This document shows, in pieces, positions 1-7,754 of a stretch of 23,099 bases of DNA. The DNA is taken from the IMG/VR virus record IMGVR_UViG_3300020457_000106, positions 1 to 23,099 of that record. One strand, written 5' to 3'. The notes under the pieces are model-generated. The model had not been told where the DNA came from, searched no databases, and was given only the letters and a program-made list of their open reading frames with translations. Positions within the stretch are counted from its first letter, which is position 1. The number at the start of each line of letters is the position of its first letter. The DNA comes from a virus. A program made the position numbers and the translations under genes.

Positions 1-894
1 CAAAACGCGGCAAAAAATCTTTCCAGTGCATTCCAAGGAACACAAACAAGTTTTCTAGATTTCATGGGAGACCTTTTAGGAACAGGTACAGGTTCACTCA
101 ATGAAGCAATGAATACTCTTGCCGAAGACATCAAAGGTTTAAACAAAGGAACACAGGCCGCTGTGTTTGCCGCTAAAGAAATTGTCACAACCGGTGCAAG
201 TATGTTAAGAGAAACTGCACCTATCACAGCAGGAACTTATGCCGCATTGAAACTGTGGGGACCAATGGGGCCAGGATACGGATTCATGGGTGGTGGAAAA
301 GGTTTCATGGGCAAAGCCGCAGGTTTCATGGGCAAGGCAGGTGGCTTAGGTTTAGGTATTGGTGGCACAATGATGGGTGGAAATATTGCCGACCAGGCAG
401 AATCAACCGGAGGAAAACTGTTAGGAGTTGGTTCAAGTGCGGCCAGTGGTGCTCTTGCAGGTGCCATGTTTGGACCATTAGGTGCATTGATCGGAGGAAT
501 TGCCGGAGGAGCATATGGGGCCTTCAGAGCAACTGATCTAGATGACAAATTAATGGAAGCAATTGGCATGAAACAGCAAGGAACTATCGGTACAACTGGT
601 AATTTACGAGAAACTCGTACTAATTTGTCAACAATTCACGCAGGAGAACGTGTTTTAACCAAAGCAGAAACAGATGCATACCTTTCTAGCCAGGCTACAG
701 GCGGTGATAGTGGTGCTTTACAAACAATGAATTCAACATTTAACAACATGAATACCAAAATGTCAGCAGTGGTAAATGAAATGAAAACCTTTAATAAGAA
801 CGTAAATACCCTTGTAAGTATTAATACCGATGTCGCAAGAAATACAGATAAAACGCAAAGAAGACTTGCAAACCAGACAGAAAGTATAGTATAA
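1..894 (+). CDS. Glycine-rich tail/tape-measure-like protein, C-terminal part (5' truncated by window)
   Basis: The reading frame is open from base 1. The first ATG at 64 is internal, because the codons from base 1 continue without a stop, so the true start lies outside the window. The visible protein has a long glycine- and alanine-rich hydrophobic segment (bases about 226-540) that includes three close copies of a GFMG(G/K) unit (bases 281-342). A motif HAGERVLTKAE follows near base 640, then a C-terminal stretch rich in N, T, K and M with coiled-coil character. Membrane-like glycine-rich segments followed by an 'H-x-GE-x-V' type motif occur in phage tail tape-measure and internal virion proteins, hence the cautious call. 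It ends 6 bp before the portal gene, consistent with cotranscription. It is not T4 gp19, which normally precedes gp20. The family assignment is inference. Confidence 0.5.
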   Translation, partial: QNAAKNLSSAFQGTQTSFLDFMGDLLGTGTGSLNEAMNTLAEDIKGLNKGTQAAVFAAKEIVTTGASMLRETAPITAGTYAALKLWGPMGPGYGFMGGGKGFMGKAAGFMGKAGGLGLGIGGTMMGGNIADQAESTGGKLLGVGSSAASGALAGAMFGPLGALIGGIAGGAYGAFRATDLDDKLMEAIGMKQQGTIGTTGNLRETRTNLSTIHAGERVLTKAETDAYLSSQATGGDSGALQTMNSTFNNMNTKMSAVVNEMKTFNKNVNTLVSINTDVARNTDKTQRRLANQTESIV

Positions 895-900
895 TAAGTT

Positions 901-2628
901 ATGGCTTGGAAAAAATATTTTAAAGACGCGAACCTTTCACCTATATCAGGTGACAGCAGACCAAATTTTGCAAAGAGAAATTACTCTTCATATCTACCTG
1001 ACGTTTACACAGGACATCCTAATAGGATACAAAGATACTTTCAATATGACCAAATGGATTCTGATTCAGAAATAAATGCGGCACTTGATATACTTGCAGA
1101 ATTTTGTTCACAAAAAAATCAAGAGAATGAAACTCCATTTAATATTGTATTCAAAGATGAAGTTACAAGTCACGAAGTAAAACTTTTAAAGAAAGCATTA
1201 CAACAATGGACAAAAGCAAATCAATTTTCAAAAAGAATTTTTAGAATTTTTAGAAATGCATTAAAATATGGAGACTGTTTCTTTGTTCGAGATCCTGAAA
1301 CAAATAAATGGTTGTATGTCGACAACGCAAAAGTAGATAGAATAGTTGTAAATGAATCTGACGGAAAGAAACCAGAACAATATGTCATAAGAGATATCAA
1401 TCCAAATTTACAAAGACTATCTGCAACATCAATTACACCTAACCAAGTATACGGTGGCGGTGGAACAACAGGTGGTGCTCATAGTCAACAATATGCAGGA
1501 GCAGGACAAGGTTCAAATATGACCAATGCTTCAACTGCCGCGGCCGGTGGTAGATTCTACAGAACAATGAATCAGTACAGCATCAATGCAGAGAACGTTG
1601 TGCATTTAACAATGTCAGATGGGTTAGACAACTTATTCCCATTTGGTCAGTCTGTGCTAGAACAAGTTTTCAAAGTTTACAAACAGAAAGAATTATTAGA
1701 AGATGCAATTATAATCTACAGGGTACAGAGAGCACCTGAAAGAAGAGTATTCTATATCGATGTAGGTAATATGCCAACACACTTGGCAATGCAATTTGTT
1801 GAAAGAGTTAAAAACGAGATCAATCAAAGAAGAATTCCAAGCACATCAGGTGGTGTCAACTATGTTGATGCTACTTACAATCCGATGTCAATCAATGAGG
1901 ATTACTTTTTTCCACAGACAGCAGAAGGTAGAGGATCAAAAGTTGACACACTGCCTGGTGGTACTAACCTAGGTGAGATAGATGACTTGAGATTCTTTAC
2001 TAATAAACTGTTCAGAGGTTTAAGGATACCAAGTTCTTATCTTCCAACAGGTGCAGAAGATGGAAACCAAACTTATAATGATGGCAGAGTAGGAACTGCT
2101 TACATACAAGAATTAAGATTCAACAAATATTGTATGAGACTACAAAGTATGTTGTCTCCAACATTTGACCAAGAATTTAAAATTTGGGTAAAAGCCAAAG
2201 GTTACAATTTAGATAATGGAATGTTTGAAATTAAATTCAATCCACCACAAAACTTTGCGGCATACAGACAAACTGAAATGGACCAAGCAAGAGTAAACAC
2301 ATTTACACAGGTGGCAGAACTGCCTTATATGTCTAAAAGATTTGCGTTAAGCAGATATCTCGGTTTAAGTGAAGAGGAAATGGCAAGAAATGCTGATCTC
2401 TGGGCAGAAGAAAATGCAGTATCTCAAAAATCTCAAACAAAATCAACACAACTTAGATCAGGAGGAGTATCACAAGCAGGTATTTCAGCAGATCTAGATC
2501 AGTTTGATGAGCCAGAAACACCAGATGGTGCACCACCACCAGAAGGAACTGCACCAGGCACAGGCGGAACGGGTGGCGGAACTCCAGGAGGAACACCTCC
2601 TACTCCGGGCGGAACTAACACGGTTTAA
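901..2628 (+). CDS. 20: Portal vertex protein of head (gp20-like)
   Basis: This 575-aa protein is the dodecameric portal through which DNA is packaged and to which the neck and tail attach. It is recognised from blocks typical of T4-like gp20: DSEINAALDILAEF near the N-terminus, then EDAIIIYRVQRAPERRVFYI, NEDYFFPQTAEGRGSKVDTL and LRFFTNKLFRGLRIPSSYLP in the middle. The length matches the family (T4 gp20 is about 520 aa) plus two extensions: a Gly/Ser/Thr-rich insertion around residues 180-215 and a Pro/Gly/Thr-rich C-terminal tail of about 40 residues. The ATG at 901 has no clear SD and lies 6 bp after the preceding stop, so translation may depend on coupling. It heads the portal, core, protease, scaffold, capsid order of T4-like head modules. 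Confidence 0.97.
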   Translation: MAWKKYFKDANLSPISGDSRPNFAKRNYSSYLPDVYTGHPNRIQRYFQYDQMDSDSEINAALDILAEFCSQKNQENETPFNIVFKDEVTSHEVKLLKKALQQWTKANQFSKRIFRIFRNALKYGDCFFVRDPETNKWLYVDNAKVDRIVVNESDGKKPEQYVIRDINPNLQRLSATSITPNQVYGGGGTTGGAHSQQYAGAGQGSNMTNASTAAAGGRFYRTMNQYSINAENVVHLTMSDGLDNLFPFGQSVLEQVFKVYKQKELLEDAIIIYRVQRAPERRVFYIDVGNMPTHLAMQFVERVKNEINQRRIPSTSGGVNYVDATYNPMSINEDYFFPQTAEGRGSKVDTLPGGTNLGEIDDLRFFTNKLFRGLRIPSSYLPTGAEDGNQTYNDGRVGTAYIQELRFNKYCMRLQSMLSPTFDQEFKIWVKAKGYNLDNGMFEIKFNPPQNFAAYRQTEMDQARVNTFTQVAELPYMSKRFALSRYLGLSEEEMARNADLWAEENAVSQKSQTKSTQLRSGGVSQAGISADLDQFDEPETPDGAPPPEGTAPGTGGTGGGTPGGTPPTPGGTNTV

Positions 2629-2629
2629 G

Positions 2630-2637
2630 GTTAAATA
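2630..2637 (+). promoter_or_regulatory. Late-promoter-like motif (GTTAAATA)
   Basis: The TAAATA core ends 6 nt before the ATG at 2644, directly after the gp20 stop codon. By T4 late-promoter spacing the transcript would start about 1 nt before the ATG. There is no SD. It belongs to the short-spacing class of late motifs in this window. Confidence 0.5.
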
Positions 2638-2643
2638 TAGAAA

Positions 2644-2880
2644 ATGAAACTATTTGAATTCTTTAGATACGGCGAAGACGGCTTTGAACAGGATAAAAAT
2701 TACGATCCTGAACAAGATATTTCTATATTAGACAAAGAAGACACTAGAAAAACTAGATTATCATTAAAAGACATCAAAGGCATTAGATTATCTTCAGAAG
2801 AGCATGATGCTCAACAACACGAAGAGGCAATATTTGTCCAGAAGATGTACGGAGCACCACCAACAGAAGATACATTATAA
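2644..2880 (+). CDS. Small acidic protein of head module, function unknown
   Basis: This 78-aa charged protein begins MKLFEFFRYGED. It has no signal peptide or membrane segment and is rich in Asp, Glu, Lys and Gln. It sits between the portal gene and the sugar-transferase-like gene, 15 bp after gp20 and 5 bp before the next ATG. By position it could be a small prohead or core component (T4 has gp67 and gp68 here), but I see no sequence match to either. The downstream 313-aa acidic gene is the better gp67 candidate. The ATG lacks an SD and is preceded at 6 nt by a late-promoter-like motif. Confidence 0.8.
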   Translation: MKLFEFFRYGEDGFEQDKNYDPEQDISILDKEDTRKTRLSLKDIKGIRLSSEEHDAQQHEEAIFVQKMYGAPPTEDTL

Positions 2881-2885
2881 GTGTA

Positions 2886-3500
2886 ATGGAAGTTGCATTT
2901 GTACTAGGAAACGGAGAGTCCCGAAAAGGAATCCAGATCGAAGATCTAAAGAAGATAGGTAAAGTATTTGCCTGTAACGGAGTATATCGTTCTGATAATC
3001 CTGATGTATTGGTTGCAGTAGATCCCAAAATGCTTTTAGAAATTGCTGAAAGCGATTACATGGACAATAATATAGTATGGTCCAATTATAATGCCATGTA
3101 TGAGAAACACGCCAAAATTTTACAAAAAGTACAGTTCTTTCAACCCTCATTGGGATGGTCCTCTGGCCCAACAGCACTCAAATATGCGGCAGATCACAAG
3201 CCAAAAACAATCTATATACTGGGTTTTGATTATCAAGGACATAATAATAAGCAACATAAAAAGTTTAACAACCTATTCAAAGATACAAGAAACTATAAAA
3301 AGTCCACTGAAGAAGCAACCTTCTTTGGAAACTGGCTCAATCAGACCAAACGAGTCTTAAAAGACTATCCTGCAACAGAATTTGTGAGAGTAACACCTCG
3401 AGGATGGTTCCGTCCTAACGATTTGGAGTGGAATAAAAACTTAAAACACCTAGATATCGAAGAATTTCTTAAGATACATAATTTACAACTCCGGTTTTAA
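2886..3500 (+). CDS. GT42/DUF115-like sugar-transferase-fold protein
   Basis: This 204-aa protein begins with a strand and glycine loop, LGNGESRKG (residues 7-15). It continues with FACNGVYR (28-35), a VAVDP block near 43-47, and SSGPTALKYAA (92-102) leading to IYILGFDYQG (109-118). This order (GNGxS loop, 'cN..y', SSGxxAxxxA, then hydrophobic strand ending GxD) is that of CstII-type sialyltransferases (GT42) and the related DUF115/MAF glycosyltransferases. That suggests a nucleotide-sugar-dependent transferase fold. Activity is not proven, and the acceptor could be virion protein, host glycan or nothing. It starts 5 bp after the preceding stop without an SD, so it is probably translationally coupled. 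Having it between portal and core genes is a departure from T4 itself. Confidence 0.75.
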   Translation: MEVAFVLGNGESRKGIQIEDLKKIGKVFACNGVYRSDNPDVLVAVDPKMLLEIAESDYMDNNIVWSNYNAMYEKHAKILQKVQFFQPSLGWSSGPTALKYAADHKPKTIYILGFDYQGHNNKQHKKFNNLFKDTRNYKKSTEEATFFGNWLNQTKRVLKDYPATEFVRVTPRGWFRPNDLEWNKNLKHLDIEEFLKIHNLQLRF

Positions 3501-3543
3501 TCAAAAACTGGTCAAAATCCGCCATTTTTGTCATAAAGAACGC

Positions 3544-3551
3544 CCTAAATA
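3544..3551 (+). promoter_or_regulatory. Late-promoter-like motif 1 upstream of core protein gene
   Basis: CCTAAATA followed by C, in the 122-bp gap before the gp67-like gene. With a second copy at 3562-3569 it forms a tandem pair 18 bp apart on the same strand, suggesting strong late transcription of the head core/capsid operon. Confidence 0.6.
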
Positions 3552-3561
3552 CGGCTGGTCG

Positions 3562-3569
3562 CTTAAATA
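3562..3569 (+). promoter_or_regulatory. Late-promoter-like motif 2 upstream of core protein gene
   Basis: CTTAAATA followed by T. The predicted start near 3575 abuts the 12-nt perfect palindrome ACTTAATTAAGT (3576-3587). The strong SD AAGGAG follows at 3608-3613 before the ATG at 3623. This is the long-leader class of late motif. Confidence 0.65.
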
Positions 3570-3622
3570 TATATTACTTAATTAAGTTTAATGCCGATAT
3601 TAAAAAAAGGAGCACGAGTCAT

Positions 3623-4564
3623 ATGACAACACCAAGCAATAAGTTCGAAGCATTACTTGAACTGCTTATCAACGAAGAAAACGAAAAAGCAGAACAAATG
3701 TTTCACGAAATAGTGGTAGAGAAGTCTAGAGACATTTACGAGAATCTAGCATCTACAGAAACTAAAGAAGAATCTGTTGAAGAGACAGCAGAAGAGTCTA
3801 AAGAAGAAGCAGTTAAAGAAACAGAAGCATCTGATAAAGAAGATGAAAAAGTAGAAGAAACTGCTGAAGAATCTAAAGATGAAAAAGTAGAAGAAACTTC
3901 AGAAGAAAAAGTTGAAGAAACTTCAGAAGAAGAAAAAGCAGACGAATCAGCAACAACTGAAGAAGAGTCAATTGAAGAAGTTGGTGGCGACGCTACTGAT
4001 GATTTAATTAAAGACGTTGCTTCAGATGAAGAAGGTGATGCAGAAGCATCAGCGGACGACATGGGTGCAGATATGGATGCTGGCGCTGAAGATGGCGACA
4101 CTGAAGAAAGAGTTTCAGATTTAGAAGACGCTTTAGAAGATCTTAAAGCAGAATTTGAAAAAATGATGGGTGACAAAATGGGCGACGATGACAAAGAAGA
4201 TGAGTCATTAGAAGTTGCACCAGAAGTTACTCCTGAGATACAACCTATGGAAGCAAAAGCAGATACAAAGGAAACTGTAAAAGAATACAAAATCCAAAAA
4301 TCTGCAGATACAGCCGACCACGCAGATGTTAAAAAATCTCCAGTGGCTTCAAACGCGAAAGCACCAACTGGCGCTTCAGCACACAAAATTGGCGGAGCAG
4401 AAGAGTCAGGAAGACCTGCACCATCAACTAGTGATATGAAATCAGGTGGTTTTGAAAACACAGGCGGTAAAGACAAATCTACTTCTTTCAAGAAGCAAGA
4501 GAAGGCTAATACCTCTGACGGTGCTGACAATAAAAAATCACCAGTAGTACCTGCTAAAAAGTAG
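3623..4564 (+). CDS. 67: Acidic prohead core protein, gp67-like, greatly expanded
   Basis: The N-terminal segment (about residues 7-43: EALLELLINEENEKAEQMFH and onwards to RDIYENLA) resembles the helical start of T4 gp67. It is followed, as in gp67, by a very acidic low-complexity region. T4 gp67 is about 80 aa; this protein is 313 aa. The middle carries tandem imperfect repeats of (K)VEETxEE (bases about 3770-3950) and several D/E-rich blocks up to about residue 200. The C-terminal third is Ser/Ala/Lys-rich and basic. The likely role is internal scaffold/core of the prohead, later degraded by gp21. A strong SD lies 10 nt upstream and two tandem late motifs precede it. The gp67 assignment rests on position, the N-terminal pattern and composition. 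A gp68-type or novel core protein is possible. Confidence 0.7.
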   Translation: MTTPSNKFEALLELLINEENEKAEQMFHEIVVEKSRDIYENLASTETKEESVEETAEESKEEAVKETEASDKEDEKVEETAEESKDEKVEETSEEKVEETSEEEKADESATTEEESIEEVGGDATDDLIKDVASDEEGDAEASADDMGADMDAGAEDGDTEERVSDLEDALEDLKAEFEKMMGDKMGDDDKEDESLEVAPEVTPEIQPMEAKADTKETVKEYKIQKSADTADHADVKKSPVASNAKAPTGASAHKIGGAEESGRPAPSTSDMKSGGFENTGGKDKSTSFKKQEKANTSDGADNKKSPVVPAKK

Positions 4565-4586
4565 TACTGGATAAAGGAGTCAACTG

Positions 4587-5216
4587 ATGTCTATACATCT
4601 ACGAGAACACTTAACGTACGATCAGGCTAGGATGTCCATTCTTCACGAAGGTGAAAATGGCAAAGACTTGTACATGAAAGGGATTTGCATCCAAGGTGGT
4701 ATTAAAAATGCTAACCAAAGAATTTACCCAGTAAATGAAATTGGAAAAGCAGTTAAAACACTGAACGATCAAATCTCTTCAGGGTACTCAGTCCTAGGAG
4801 AAGTAGATCATCCAGACGATTTAAAAATTAATTTGGACCGTGTGTCACACATGATTACTGAGATGTGGATGGATGGACCAAATGGATACGGCAAAATGAA
4901 AATTTTGCCAACACCGATGGGTCAACTTGTCAAAACAATGTTGGAATCAGGTGTGAAATTAGGCGTGAGTTCCAGAGGTAGCGGAAATATATCCGAGTAT
5001 GGAAACGGCGAAGTTTCAGACTTTGAGATCATCACTGTTGATGTTGTGGCCCAACCTTCGGCTCCAGGTGCTTACCCAACGCCAATATACGAACACCTAT
5101 TGAATACAAAAGGTGGTATGAAGGCAAAGGGTCTGGCAGAAGAAGTGAGAAACGACAAACGAGCACAAAAGTATCTAAATGATGCTTTAACTAACATAAT
5201 AAAGGACCTAAAATAA
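4587..5216 (+). CDS. 21: Prohead core protease (gp21-like, family S77)
   Basis: This 209-aa serine protease would cleave scaffold, core and capsid proteins during head maturation. Visible hallmarks are NxxNQRIYP near residues 41-48, GEVDHP with the candidate catalytic His75, GVSSRG with candidate nucleophile Ser128/Ser129, and VDVVAQPSAPGA near 150-160, which is typical of herpes/T4-type prohead proteases. The length fits T4 gp21 (about 212 aa). The SD AAAGGAG lies about 10 nt before the ATG. Its stop codon overlaps the start of the scaffold gene (ATAATG at 5213-5218), so the two are translationally coupled. It lies directly upstream of gp22 and gp23, as in T4. Confidence 0.95.
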   Translation: MSIHLREHLTYDQARMSILHEGENGKDLYMKGICIQGGIKNANQRIYPVNEIGKAVKTLNDQISSGYSVLGEVDHPDDLKINLDRVSHMITEMWMDGPNGYGKMKILPTPMGQLVKTMLESGVKLGVSSRGSGNISEYGNGEVSDFEIITVDVVAQPSAPGAYPTPIYEHLLNTKGGMKAKGLAEEVRNDKRAQKYLNDALTNIIKDLK

Positions 5217-6283
5217 TGATAGACGCAATATCAAAACTAGTAGAATCCGGAGCAATATCAGAAGATACTCAAAAAAGTATCCAAGAGGCTTGGGATTTAA
5301 AAGTTAAAGAAAACAGAGAAACTGTAGGTGCTGAGTTAAGAGAAGAATTTGCTAAAAGATACGAGCATGACAAATCAAACATGATCGAAGCAATTGACAA
5401 AATGATGACTGACAAGTTATCAGAAGAAATTAGCAAATTTGTCGAAGACAGAAAAGCACTAGCACAGGAAAAAATTGCTTACAAAGAAAACGTAGGCAAA
5501 CATTCTGGTAAATTGCAAGAGTTTATAATGCAAAAATTATCAGAAGAGTTAACTGAACTACACAACGACAGAAAAGGTGTTCACGAAAACTTTAAGAAAA
5601 TGGAAGAGTTCGTAGTAAATGCTCTTGCAAAAGAAATTAAAGAGTTCCATGAAGACAAAAAAGGCGTTGTGGAAACGAAAGTTAAATTAGTGGCTGAAGC
5701 GAAAAAACAAATGGCTAAGATGAAAGAAGCATTTATTTCTAAATCTGCTAAAATTGTTGAACAAGCAGTTACTAAAAAATTGGGCGAGGAACTTGCTCAA
5801 CTTAAAGAAGACATTACTAAGGCTAGAGAATCTAACTTTGGTAAAACAATTTTTGAGGCATTTGCATCTGAGTACCAGGCTTCTTATCTCAACGAGAAGT
5901 CAGAGACTGCAAAACTAATGAAGGTTGTTGATGAAACAACATTGAAATTAGCAGAAGCCGAGAAATCCATCGAAGAGAAGAAAACGGTGATTGAATCTAA
6001 AGAAGCAGAAATGCAAAGAGCAAAAGATTTGATGGAACGTAAGGAAACGATGGCAGAGTTGCTCAAACCATTGGGCAAAGAGAAAAGTGAAGTAATGAGT
6101 CAGTTGTTGGAATCAGTTTCAACAGCGAAACTTGAGGCTTCATACAACAAGTATCTTCCACACGTGATGGCTGACGAGAAACCGGTTGCTAACACTAAAC
6201 AGATTATTAGTGAAGCAAGTGGCGACAGAGCACAAAGGGATGATGCAGAAATAACAGACATTCGTAAATTAGCGGGTGTTTAA
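5216..6283 (+). CDS. 22: Prohead core scaffold protein (gp22-like)
   Basis: This 355-aa protein is almost entirely charged and helical, with long heptad-like stretches and repeated units of the form LSEEI/L...DRKxxx...K (near residues 55-90, 105-130, 135-160 and 180-205). This fits a coiled-coil scaffold that shapes the prohead. T4 gp22 is shorter (about 269 aa), and marine relatives are often longer. Near the C-terminus, IISE|ASGD (cut after about Glu333) matches the gp21 cleavage preference (L/I-x-E, then A/S/G). It would release a 22-residue tail peptide. The start overlaps the gp21 stop. The assignment is by position and architecture; such coiled-coil proteins show weak sequence identity. 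Confidence 0.92.
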   Translation: MIDAISKLVESGAISEDTQKSIQEAWDLKVKENRETVGAELREEFAKRYEHDKSNMIEAIDKMMTDKLSEEISKFVEDRKALAQEKIAYKENVGKHSGKLQEFIMQKLSEELTELHNDRKGVHENFKKMEEFVVNALAKEIKEFHEDKKGVVETKVKLVAEAKKQMAKMKEAFISKSAKIVEQAVTKKLGEELAQLKEDITKARESNFGKTIFEAFASEYQASYLNEKSETAKLMKVVDETTLKLAEAEKSIEEKKTVIESKEAEMQRAKDLMERKETMAELLKPLGKEKSEVMSQLLESVSTAKLEASYNKYLPHVMADEKPVANTKQIISEASGDRAQRDDAEITDIRKLAGV

Positions 6284-6309
6284 ACTATAAACTAAAGGGG
6301 AAAGATCAA

Positions 6310-7479
6310 ATGTCAGAAATATTTGAATCTAAATGGAGCGAAACTAAAACCGCTCTTACTGAAGGTTTAGAGGGCAACAAGAAAAAAACTATGGACGTTG
6401 TCTTAGAAAATACTAAAAGGTATTTGTCTGAGGCGGCTACTGCTGGTGCAACAAGTGCCGGTAACGTTGCTACTTTAAACAGAGTGATTCTTCCAGTAAT
6501 CAGACGGGTTATGCCGACTGTAATCGCTAACGAAATCGTTGGTGTACAGCCGATGACTGGTCCGGTTGGACAGATCCACACACTAAGAATAAGATATGCA
6601 GACACATCTTCAGGTACTACATCTACTGTACCGGGTGAAGAAGCACTATCTCCATTCAAAATAGCAGAAGCATATTCTGGTGATAACTCTTCTACAAAAG
6701 CAGGTTCAACTGCTTCATTAGAAGGTTCAGCAGGAAAAAGATTGTCAATTCAGATCTTAAAGCAGGCAGTTGAAGCGAAAAGCAGAAAACTATCAGCAAG
6801 ATGGACTTTTGAAGCGGCACAAGATGCTCAAGCACAACAAGGTATCGATGTAGAAGCAGAAATCATGGCGGCGTTAGCACAAGAGATTACTGCTGAGATT
6901 GACCAAGAAGTTATCCAGTCACTAAGATCATTAGCGACTACACAGGAAACTTTTGATCAAGCGGCTGTATCAGGTACTGCAACTTTCGTTGGTGACGAAC
7001 ACGCGGCTTTGGCTGTGTTAATCAACAGAGTTGCTAACAACATCGCGGCAAGAACAAGAAGAGGCGCTGGTAACTACGCAGTAGTATCACCAACTGCTTT
7101 AACTATTCTTCAATCAGCAACAACTTCAGCGTTCGCAAGATCAACTGAAGGTACTTTTGAAGCACCGACTAACACTAAATTTGTTGGTACGTTAAATGCT
7201 TCAATGAGAGTATACGTTGACGGTTACGCAACTGATGCCACTCCGGTATTAGTAGGATACAAAGGTTCAAGTGAAGCAGATGCTCCGGCATTCTACTGTC
7301 CTTACATTCCTTTAATGTCTTCAGGTGTTGTACTTGATCCATCAACTTTTGAACCAGTAGTTGGTTTCTTAACTAGATACGGTTATGTAGAGTTAACAAA
7401 CACTGCATCATCTCTAGGTAATGCACAAGACTACGTTGGCGAAGTTGCGATCACAAACGGTAACTTGAAGTTTGCATAA
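6310..7479 (+). CDS. 23: Major capsid protein precursor (gp23-like)
   Basis: This 389-aa HK97-fold capsid protein is recognised from RVILPVIRRVMPTVIANEIV followed by GVQPMTGPVGQIHTLRIRY (residues about 57-97), a signature of T4-like gp23. It is also supported by the C-terminal block ending in FLTRYGYVELTN near residue 360. It is shorter than T4 gp23 (521 aa), as in marine T4-like phages that lack the insertion domain. The sequence YLSE|AATAG places a likely gp21 cut after Glu41, giving a mature chain of about 348 residues. The SD is AAAGGGG. No good late motif lies just upstream (only TATAAAC at 6286-6292), so expression may rely on upstream promoters. A terminator follows at 7511-7542. Confidence 0.97.
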   Translation: MSEIFESKWSETKTALTEGLEGNKKKTMDVVLENTKRYLSEAATAGATSAGNVATLNRVILPVIRRVMPTVIANEIVGVQPMTGPVGQIHTLRIRYADTSSGTTSTVPGEEALSPFKIAEAYSGDNSSTKAGSTASLEGSAGKRLSIQILKQAVEAKSRKLSARWTFEAAQDAQAQQGIDVEAEIMAALAQEITAEIDQEVIQSLRSLATTQETFDQAAVSGTATFVGDEHAALAVLINRVANNIAARTRRGAGNYAVVSPTALTILQSATTSAFARSTEGTFEAPTNTKFVGTLNASMRVYVDGYATDATPVLVGYKGSSEADAPAFYCPYIPLMSSGVVLDPSTFEPVVGFLTRYGYVELTNTASSLGNAQDYVGEVAITNGNLKFA

Positions 7480-7510
7480 TCTATTTTGATTATCAAAATT
7501 TGAATAATGG

Positions 7511-7542
7511 AAAGGGCGAAACATTAATTTGGTTCGCCCTTT
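7511..7542 (+). terminator. Rho-independent terminator after gp23
   Basis: The stem AAGGGCGAA pairs with TTCGCCCTT around a 12-nt loop and is followed by a short T run. It ends the capsid operon 32 bp after the gp23 stop. The stem core GGGCG is shared with three other terminators in the window. Confidence 0.9.
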
Positions 7543-7569
7543 TCGTGTCTTTAACCAGGAGGAAACGAA

Positions 7570-7680
7570 ATGAACTTCAAAAATAAATGGCTTTGGGCAG
7601 GTGCAGTGATTGTTGTAGCATTAGTGCTATGGCAAATGGGTGTGTTTACACCAGCAGAAGTACCAGCAGAAGCACAATAA
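7570..7680 (+). CDS. 36-aa single-pass membrane peptide
   Basis: This short ORF starts with ATG at 7570 after a strong SD (AGGAGG, 7557-7562). It encodes a basic/aromatic N-terminus (MNFKNKWLW), one hydrophobic membrane segment (about residues 9-26, GAVIVVALVLWQMG) and a Pro/Glu/Ala-rich tail. The strong SD, proper stop and placement between two terminators support it as a real gene. No late motif is visible between the upstream terminator and the ATG, so it is probably expressed by read-through from the gp23 transcript, giving low expression relative to capsid. A role at the membrane (lysis accessory, superinfection or head-membrane contact) is possible but not shown. Confidence 0.7.
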   Translation: MNFKNKWLWAGAVIVVALVLWQMGVFTPAEVPAEAQ

Positions 7681-7700
7681 TTTAATTAAAGAACACTTAA

Positions 7701-7737
7701 AAGAGGGCGACAACGAATTTTGAATCGCCCTTTTTTT
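7701..7737 (+). terminator. Rho-independent terminator after 36-aa peptide gene
   Basis: The stem AGGGCGA (7704-7710) pairs with TCGCCCT (7725-7731) across a 14-nt loop and is followed by a run of T residues. The stem is nearly the same as that at 7511-7542, with a different loop. Confidence 0.92.
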
Positions 7738-7741
7738 ACGA

Positions 7742-7749
7742 CTTAAATA
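7742..7749 (+). promoter_or_regulatory. Late-promoter-like motif (CTTAAATA), short-spacing class
   Basis: It lies right after a terminator, and 5 nt (TCATT) separate it from the ATG at 7755. With T4 late-promoter geometry (+1 six nt after the last A) the transcript would begin at the A of the ATG. No SD is present. The stretch TAAATATCATT also precedes the ATG of the minus-strand gene starting at 12977. Confidence 0.7.
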
Positions 7750-7754
7750 TCATT

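Noticed and set aside
803-808. TAAATA followed by C inside the first gene
   Set aside because: It lies within coding sequence with no gene start nearby and is likely a chance match in AT-rich DNA. It shows the motif alone is not sufficient.
889-900. TATAATAA before the portal ATG as a late promoter
   Set aside because: It lacks the TAAATA core shared by the other motifs and overlaps the preceding coding end.
3736-4530. 264-aa open frame on the minus strand
   Set aside because: It mirrors the acidic repeat gene on the plus strand and its Ser/Val-rich composition is just the complement of GAA/GAT-rich codons. No SD or promoter.
6286-6294. TATAAACTA before gp23 as a late promoter
   Set aside because: Two mismatches to the core. 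It is possibly weak, but not listed as a feature.
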